Source of the DNA: Phaseolus vulgaris
Lineage: Eukaryota; Streptophyta; Magnoliopsida; Fabales; Fabaceae
Assembly (NCBI RefSeq): GCF_000499845.2
Contig: NC_023749.2
Location: forward strand, 14,222,698-14,286,697
Direction of reading: 5' to 3'
DNA: 64,000 nt
Both the position numbers and the translations under genes were made by a program. The notes beneath the pieces were generated by a model, which worked only from the letters and a program-made list of their open reading frames with translations, was not told the DNA's origin and did not search any database. Positions 57,988 through 64,000 of the stretch are shown one piece after another; within the stretch, counting starts at the first letter, position 1, and every line of letters begins with the position of its first letter.

Positions 57988-59802
57988 AAGAGAGATTTCA
58001 TTTGGCAATCTCTTCCCAATGATCTAGCCATGCTCCTAGTGATTCTTTGATTGGAGTGGGCTTGGGCTTCTCCATGATTTTGGTCTTCTCCATGAGTTTG
58101 GCCTTCTTGTTCTTGAATGTTGGCCTCCTTTTCATCTTGATTTGCATCATACTCTTCGGGTTGGAGAGAATTCGTCAACGAATTCTGAAAGCCTGCAGAG
58201 AAAGGAGTTAGATCACTGACATTAAATGTATGACTAGCAAGAAAAGTATCAGGCATATCTAACTCATAAGCATTATCATTAATCTTCTTTAGGACCTGAA
58301 AAGGACCATCACCCCGAGGCTTTAGTTTTGACTTTCTTTGAGAGGGAAACCTCTCCTTTCTTAAATGAAGCCAAACCCAATTTCTCGGTGCAAAGATTAA
58401 TGCCTTTCTCCTTTTGTTGGCATGCTCAGCATACTTGCCAACTTTCTTCTCAATTTGTAGCTTGATGTGATTATACAAGTCTTTTATAAAAGAAGCTTTT
58501 TCTAAACCATCTTTGTATAAGACATCATCAAGTACAAGAATGGGAAGAAGATCAAGAGGTGTCAAAGGATTAAAACCATACACAACCTCAAAAGGAGAAT
58601 GGGATGTGGTAGAATTTACTACGCGATTATAAGCAAACTCAATATGTGGTAGTAAATTCTCCCATGCCCTTAGGTTCCCCGAAATAAAGCATCTCAACAT
58701 TTGACCCAAAGTTCTATTCACCACTTCTGTTTGACCATCAGTCTGAGGATGACAAGTAGTAGAAAAGAGAACTTTAGTACCAAGTTTGGCCCATAAGGTC
58801 CTCCAAAAGTAGGGGTGGCAAAGCGGGCCAGCCCGCCCCGCATTGACCTGCCCCGCGCTTGGCCCGCAAAAATGCGGGTTGGGTTGGCCCGCCCCGCAAA
58901 GTTATTGCGGGCTAGAATTCCCGACCCACCCCGCATAAGAGCTGGCCCGTGGGTTTGTGGGACAGCCCTCGTTCTTTTTTTTTTTAAATTAAATTTTTTT
59001 TTTTACCTTTTGTTCTTAAAAAATTGTCAAATTACACTTATATATTTGTTACTATCAAACCTAATTTTTTTTTCTTCCTTTTCAAAAGTAGTCAAACATA
59101 AAAAAAAATTAAACATTAAGATAAATATCAAATATCACTATTCTTCCACTTCCAAAACATTAAAAATACCTAATTCCAAAACATTAAACATAAACATAAA
59201 CATTAATTCAAAAACATTAAACATAAAAATTATTGACATTCTTCCATTTCAATAACATTGGATGCCGCCTTAGAAGAACTTTCATCCATTTTTTCATAAT
59301 TATAATCTTCTTCGACATCTGCACACATTAAAACAATGACAATTTTTTTTTCTTGCGGGTTAGCGGGCCAACCCGCCCCGCCCCGCTGTTGGCCCGCGCG
59401 GGCTAATACGGGTTAGCGGGTTGAAAAGGTCAGTCTGCCTCGCTTTGCCACCTCTATCCAAAAGTGACTCAAGAACTTAGAATCTCTATCAGAAACAATG
59501 CTTCTAGGAAGCCCATGTAATCTAATAACTTCCTTAAAGAAGAGATTTGCAATATAAGTCGCATCATCTACTTTGTGGCATGGTATAAAATGAGCCATTT
59601 TAGAAAATCGATCTACCACCACTAAGATAGAGTCCATGCCCTTTGATGTCTTGGGAAGACCTAAGATAAAGTCCATGGAAATATCTACCCAAGGCATTGA
59701 AGGGATTGGAAGACGGGTATAAAGACCATGGGGTTGGAGTTTAGACTTTGCCTTCCTACATGCTATACATTTATCACAATAGGAGTGTACGAATTTATGC
59801 AT
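57969..59802 (-). pseudogene. pol: Gypsy integrase and pol C-terminus, split by a hAT element
   Basis: On the minus strand, [13 protein letters not shown] (zinc region) leads to the core with [26 protein letters not shown] and [14 protein letters not shown]. The frame is broken at 59464-58802 by a DNA transposon. It resumes with the third catalytic motif PQTDGQTEVVNRTL, then SPFEVVYGFNP, a GPFQVLKKINDNAYEL SH3-like tail, and an acidic end with RITRSMARS. The stop is at 57971-57969. The 5' part (protease, RT) is missing, cut by CACTA-like sequence at 59805. Confidence 0.85.
58810..59456. mobile_element. Non-autonomous hAT element
   Basis: 647 bp with TAGGGGTGGCAAAGCGGGCC at the left, and the right end reading TAGAGGTGGCAAAGCGAGG on the minus strand. 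It is flanked by the perfect 8 bp duplication TCCAAAAG (58802-58809, 59457-59464). CGGGCC/GGCCCG words cluster at both ends and the middle is AT-rich. There is no transposase. The 8 bp duplication and the GGTGGCAAA terminus are typical of hAT elements. Confidence 0.93.
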
Positions 59803-59804
59803 GT

Positions 59805-60202
59805 GATTTTATGCCACCGAAATGAATTTTGCCGCTATAAGTCTCCAATTTAGCCATCGAATTAGTCACCATAATTTTTTTAATTAATTATTTCAACCCA
59901 TTAGTGACTGAAAATGGTGGTTACTATCACCTTTTACTTCAGCGACCGATTTATCCACTGATTTTCCATAAAAAATTGATCACTAATTTGGTTCCTAGAA
60001 TTCTGATGACCAGACTTTCTGCGACAAAATAGCGACCACAATTTCTAATATAGCGACCAGTTTATTATTCGATCTCTAAATGCTTTGCGACTAAGGTTTT
60101 CGCTCACATCTTTATTTGGTGACTATTTCGGTTGCGAATATTAGTTTTTTAGCAACCGGTTTTAGTGGTTGCCAAAAGTGATTTTTTTTGCAGTATATAT
60201 AT
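59805..60202. mobile_element. CACTA-like terminal fragment
   Basis: Dense subterminal words (GCGACC, GGTTGC, TTGCGACTAAG, AGTGGTTGCC) run up to TTTTTTTTGCAGTA at 60182-60195, a decayed TTTTTTTGTAGTG end. Only one end is present. It truncates the gypsy integrase at 59802. Confidence 0.5.
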
Positions 60203-60207
60203 AAGCA

Positions 60208-61421
60208 TGATAAGTGTCAGATTTCAATAATATTTCATATTAAAATACAGGCACTTATGGGTATTAATTGATAAAATAAACATAAAATAAACCCTAATTG
60301 TGATTTTAATTTGAATAAGAACAATTTATTCCCAAATTTGTGTTAATTTTAGAATTTTGGAGATGATTGGGCAGAAGGAGAATATACAAAGCTAAAAAGG
60401 GAAAGTTGGAACGCACCAGCACTCACCAAAGCTCACCCAAACTCGCCTAAGCTAGATGCCACCAGAGAATCTCGCTCAAGTGAGCTCAATCTCACCCAAG
60501 AAAGATTGCTCTAGTAATGTTGGACCTTTTTTCATGTTTCTCGCCTATGTGAGCCCAATAATGCCCAAGAAATAAGTCACTTAGCCCAAACAAAATTAGG
60601 TTAAATAGGAGGCTTGAGGCACAACCCTGGAGAGCAAGATTGAGAGGAAAACACCATTGAGTCAATTGTAATCCAATTGTGAGAATATGAGGTGTTAAAA
60701 ACCTAGAGGAGGCAGCCGTTAAGGAGAAACATCCAAAATCTACTTTTCTTGCTCTCCCTGTTTGTAACAGCCATCATGTGTGGCTATTTCTACCTTTTGG
60801 GATTGGGAGTAATCTGTTCAAGCTCTTATGTATTGAGGTGATATCTAAACATAATATTTTGTTCTTGATTGATGAATTGTATTATTGTTTGTTTGTAATG
60901 CTTGGTTTACCATGATCTCAAAATTTAGCTTTGACTGGAAAGTACTGCTAAGTTTCTGACACAAACTATAATGCTTAACATATTTGAATGCTAAAAATAA
61001 ATTTAAAATTTTAATTGCTATCAACGTCTGATCTTAATGATAAGAAGTTTCTATAAATATGCGAGAAATCGATATTTAGGAGACATCTTAATAATTTTAT
61101 ATGTGAGGAATCGATATAAATGGGTTTTATACGGACATCAATATCCATCAAAGGACATAATATTGTCATGCTAATCAAAATACAAAAGAGTGAGAAAGAT
61201 GAACTCCAATCCCTATTTTTCCAATTGAAGCAACAAACTCTTTGATTTGTTTTCTTTTTAAGCATTGCAATCATAACAAATTCCAACAAACTTTATTATT
61301 TTGTTTTCTATTTAATGAATCTTTTACTTGATTATTCAATGTTCCTTGTGGGGTCGATATCCATCCTTAGGAGCAAATTATTACTTCGAACAACGCGATG
61401 CACTTGTCATAGAAATCATCA
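60208..61421 (+). mobile_element. Solo gypsy LTR (Athila/Calypso style, copy 2)
   Basis: 1214 bp, TGATAAGTGTCAG to AAATCATCA, flanked by the perfect duplication AAGCA (60203-60207 and 61422-61426). Collinear with the LTR at 55432-56641. No internal sequence is attached, so it is a solo LTR left by recombination. GCGAG-type words occur at 60415-60555. Confidence 0.88.
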
Positions 61422-61426
61422 AAGCA

Positions 61427-61969
61427 CAAGCATTCATATATGCAAGCAAAAATAGTAGTCCATAATTAATCTTGTTATTATGATCAATAATCTCCTTTTT
61501 TTTATAATTATAATCATTTTAAACCTCTATTATTTTCATGTGAACCTTGCACACAATACTACACACCTTTCCTCTCCTTTGGAACATATAAAAAGAAAAA
61601 TTAGAAGTCTAGTAAAAAAGAAATTTCATTAAAAATATGACAAAGAAACATCCACTAACAAAAAAGAGAAACAAAAAAATAACAACAAACCAAGCATTAC
61701 AAAACAAATGGAAAAAAGGAAATGATAATGAAATGCATGGATTGATATGTGACTCTTTTTACTTTGACTCGTTGTCTCCTATATGGTGTTTTTTTAAGAC
61801 ACTTCTAAATGATTAGAAACACTTCATATATTTTGTCTTAGTGCATATCATAATGTTCTCGAATCTCCACTTGCCATTTGTATGTGATATCCAGCTTGGT
61901 TAGTAATGATTTTTAAAAGGAGTGAGAGATTTTTCTTCTTGTTCAGGTTTTTATTCTTATCATTCTTTA
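61427..61969. other. AT-rich sequence without a recognised feature
   Basis: No open frame or repeat that I can name. Confidence 0.5.
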
Positions 61970-63201
61970 ATCTCAAGATCTAAAAGAGCATCCTTGTACA
62001 TCATTGCCAATATTTTGTTTAATCAAATCCATGTGACGAATAGAAAATTTATTTGCTTTGTTTGAACTAAACATAATGGTAATGGTGAAGAATTCATCTC
62101 TGAAGTCAACCTTGGTATGCTCTAAAACCTTGGTTGCTTTCAAGATATTATCAATTATCATGCATGACTGATTTGTTTGAATGTTATTTTTGAAAACAAA
62201 TATCTAAGACAATTGTGTTAGGATTGTGTAAGGATCAATTGTGTTAGGATTATGTAAGGATATCTAGGACAATTTTGGTACACCTTGACCTTGTTGAATA
62301 TTTTCCAGTACCAATAGTAATACTAATGTCATCCAATTTGAAACCAACGCTCTTGGTTAAGATATCATTCTCAAATATAATTGGAACTTCTTTAACTTTG
62401 GAATGTAACACTCTATTCTTTAGTTTTGCATTTGCAAAGAATATGCTCACCAAGTTTAAGTAAAAATTCCCATTCCATCTCTACAAAAGTCCTTAGATTT
62501 TGATCCTAGAGGATCTCTTGGAATGTGAAACCTTAACCTTTGAATAACTCAATCTTAAGATATTTGTGAACAATAATTTTTCTATCTTTCACTTTTTGCA
62601 TAACAAATAAAAAAATATGTAAACCATAAATCCAACCTTCTAAATGTCCATATTACATGTGAGCTTATTCTTTACTTTATATTCCTAACCATTGTACGTT
62701 TGATCATTTTTATTTGAAAGGAAGACATGATGAAAGATAGTTTGGAGAGATGTTTTGGGAAACAAAGTATCAAACTAGTTTCCCAAAGTGTTGTAGACCT
62801 AAACATAGTAAAAAAAAGCCTTATAAAGTTATGAAAGGAACTAATGAATAAAACCCCTTAAAGATAAATCAATATAGTAGTTAGATGTTATGTTTCGTAG
62901 GAAACTATGAAAGAGTTATTACAAAGCAATTAGAAGTCATATACCATTCAAAATAATTGATTAAAGTATCAAGCTAATCAATTATATGATTTAGAAAACG
63001 TGAAGACAAATAATCAATTATATTAAAATTCAAATGATTAAATATGCAATCATATTCACATATATTATCTAGACAATTAAATGTGAATTCTTGGACATAT
63101 TTTTTAAATAAAATTGTGTTAGGTATTATTATGGCATCTTGATGTGAGTTGATTTTAGATTCAGCCATTTTTAGATGTGACATTTTACTTAAGATTGACA
63201 T
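61970..63201 (-). pseudogene. Retrotransposon-associated reading frame, decayed
   Basis: Three minus-strand pieces in order: 63201-62974 (has MAESKINSHQDA then NTILFKKYVQEFTFNC), 62453-62250 (MVSIFFANAKLKNRVLHSKV, then KLDDISITIGTGKYS) and 62161-61973. Together they resemble the N-terminal part of 'putative plant transposon protein' frames of legume retrotransposons. This is from memory and weak. Gaps and stops separate the pieces. No active motif is known for this family. Confidence 0.35.
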
Positions 63202-63439
63202 TTTAGCAATTCATGGTGAGGACCTAAGGAAGATTCTCACTGGACACGAACTTAACCAAATGGTTAAGTAAGTTTGAAGGTTTACTTCACAAAGGCAAAG
63301 ATGGAAAAACAAGATATGGTGAATATGGAATGCAATTGAGGAAATGAAATAGGAACATGGTAAGCATCAATGGTGGTCATTGCTAAACCAAATGATGATC
63401 CATACTTAATAAATGAGCCAAAACCCAAGAACACAATTC

Positions 63440-64000
63440 AAGGAAACAAATAAAAATTAAGAGCATAAATGGAATGGAAAAATGGAAAGGAATGGAAGAA
63501 GAAACTTAGGGAAGGGATGGTGAGGGTGATCACGCCACTTGGGGTGAGGAGGCCACCAAGATAAGTGGAAGGGCCGCCACTTGAGAGCCTCACACTCTTC
63601 AAGATAAGACCATGCAAAGAGGAAACAAGCCTCACTATAAGCTCACACAAATAGTGCAGAGTTTCTTTACTTCTCAAAATTCAACATGCAAAATACAATG
63701 AGGTAGGCCTCCTATTTATAGGAGAAGGAGCATTGGAGAACAAGCATGAAGGGTAGGATGGGAAACACTAAAAAAGGGGCAGCCTTAGGGTTTGACTAAG
63801 TCAAATTCGCACCTTAGGTTTGTCCTTCTAGGAACTAGGTCAAAATTCCTTCCTAAAGATCTAGGAACAAGCTAAAATAGCTAAAATGATAACTACACCC
63901 CCTATTATGCTAAAGGCACATTATTCTAGCCTATCTTTGCTATTTGGACCCCTAAAGATAGCCCAAATTATTTACAACATATTTGTATCTTATAAGAATA
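63440..64000 (-). repeat. Gypsy LTR related to 57361-57987, partial
   Basis: CACGCCACTTGGGGTGAGG, ACCAAGATAAGTGG and GCCACTTGAGAG (63530-63590) parallel CACGCCACTTGGAGGGTGG and the following words at 57570-57630. A TATA-like CTATTTATAGGAG (63711-63723, minus-strand TATAAATAG) is placed as in that LTR. It runs off the window edge. Confidence 0.5.

Overview
The window is nuclear DNA from a flowering plant, most likely a Phaseoleae legume (the bean/cowpea/soybean group). Two ordinary multi-exon plant genes sit in a sea of nested transposable elements. The legume assignment rests on the style of the repeats (GCGAG-rich LTRs, Sirevirus-like LTRs with a C-run beside the end) and is an inference, not a measurement.

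Layout. 1-201: a minus-strand TRIM-like LTR, cut by the window edge. 202-16882: a degenerate Ty1/copia element whose 5' LTR was split by a complete 12.2 kb Ty3/gypsy element of the Tat lineage (264-12501; equal 888 bp LTRs; TTTCC target duplication). The Tat element carries gag-pro-RT-RNaseH-second RNaseH-integrase on the plus strand, tandem repeats after pol, and a spliced antisense gene. All the pol frames and the antisense gene are broken by nonsense codons or frameshifts. 16883-21630: AT-rich DNA with MITE and CACTA-like debris. 21630-26186 and 28568-32284: two 5'-truncated L1-type LINEs of one family, in the same orientation.

33404-43592 is the gene island. A 12-exon diacylglycerol kinase (DGK5-like, plus strand, 481 aa) faces a 5-exon THF1/Psb29 chloroplast protein (minus strand, 289 aa); their stop codons are about 940 bp apart. 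The DGK5-like leader holds a perfect 20 bp palindrome centred on a CACGTG G-box.

44300-64000 is again repeats: a gypsy pol tail; a minus-strand Sirevirus-like copia with LTRs, a gag pseudogene and a CACTA insertion; a 743 bp TG...CA insertion with a perfect ATATT duplication that carries a 170-codon open frame; an Athila/Calypso-style LTR and a solo LTR of the same family; a minus-strand gypsy integrase split by a 647 bp hAT element with a perfect 8 bp duplication; and retrotransposon-associated reading frames near the right end.

The two host genes are unrelated in pathway as far as sequence shows: one makes phosphatidic acid in lipid signalling, the other acts in thylakoid/photosystem II maintenance. 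The most unusual features are the intron-containing antisense gene of the Tat element, the ORF-bearing LTR-like insertion, the GCGAG-type motif shared by several unrelated elements, and the G-box palindrome. No tRNA, rRNA or CRISPR feature was seen.
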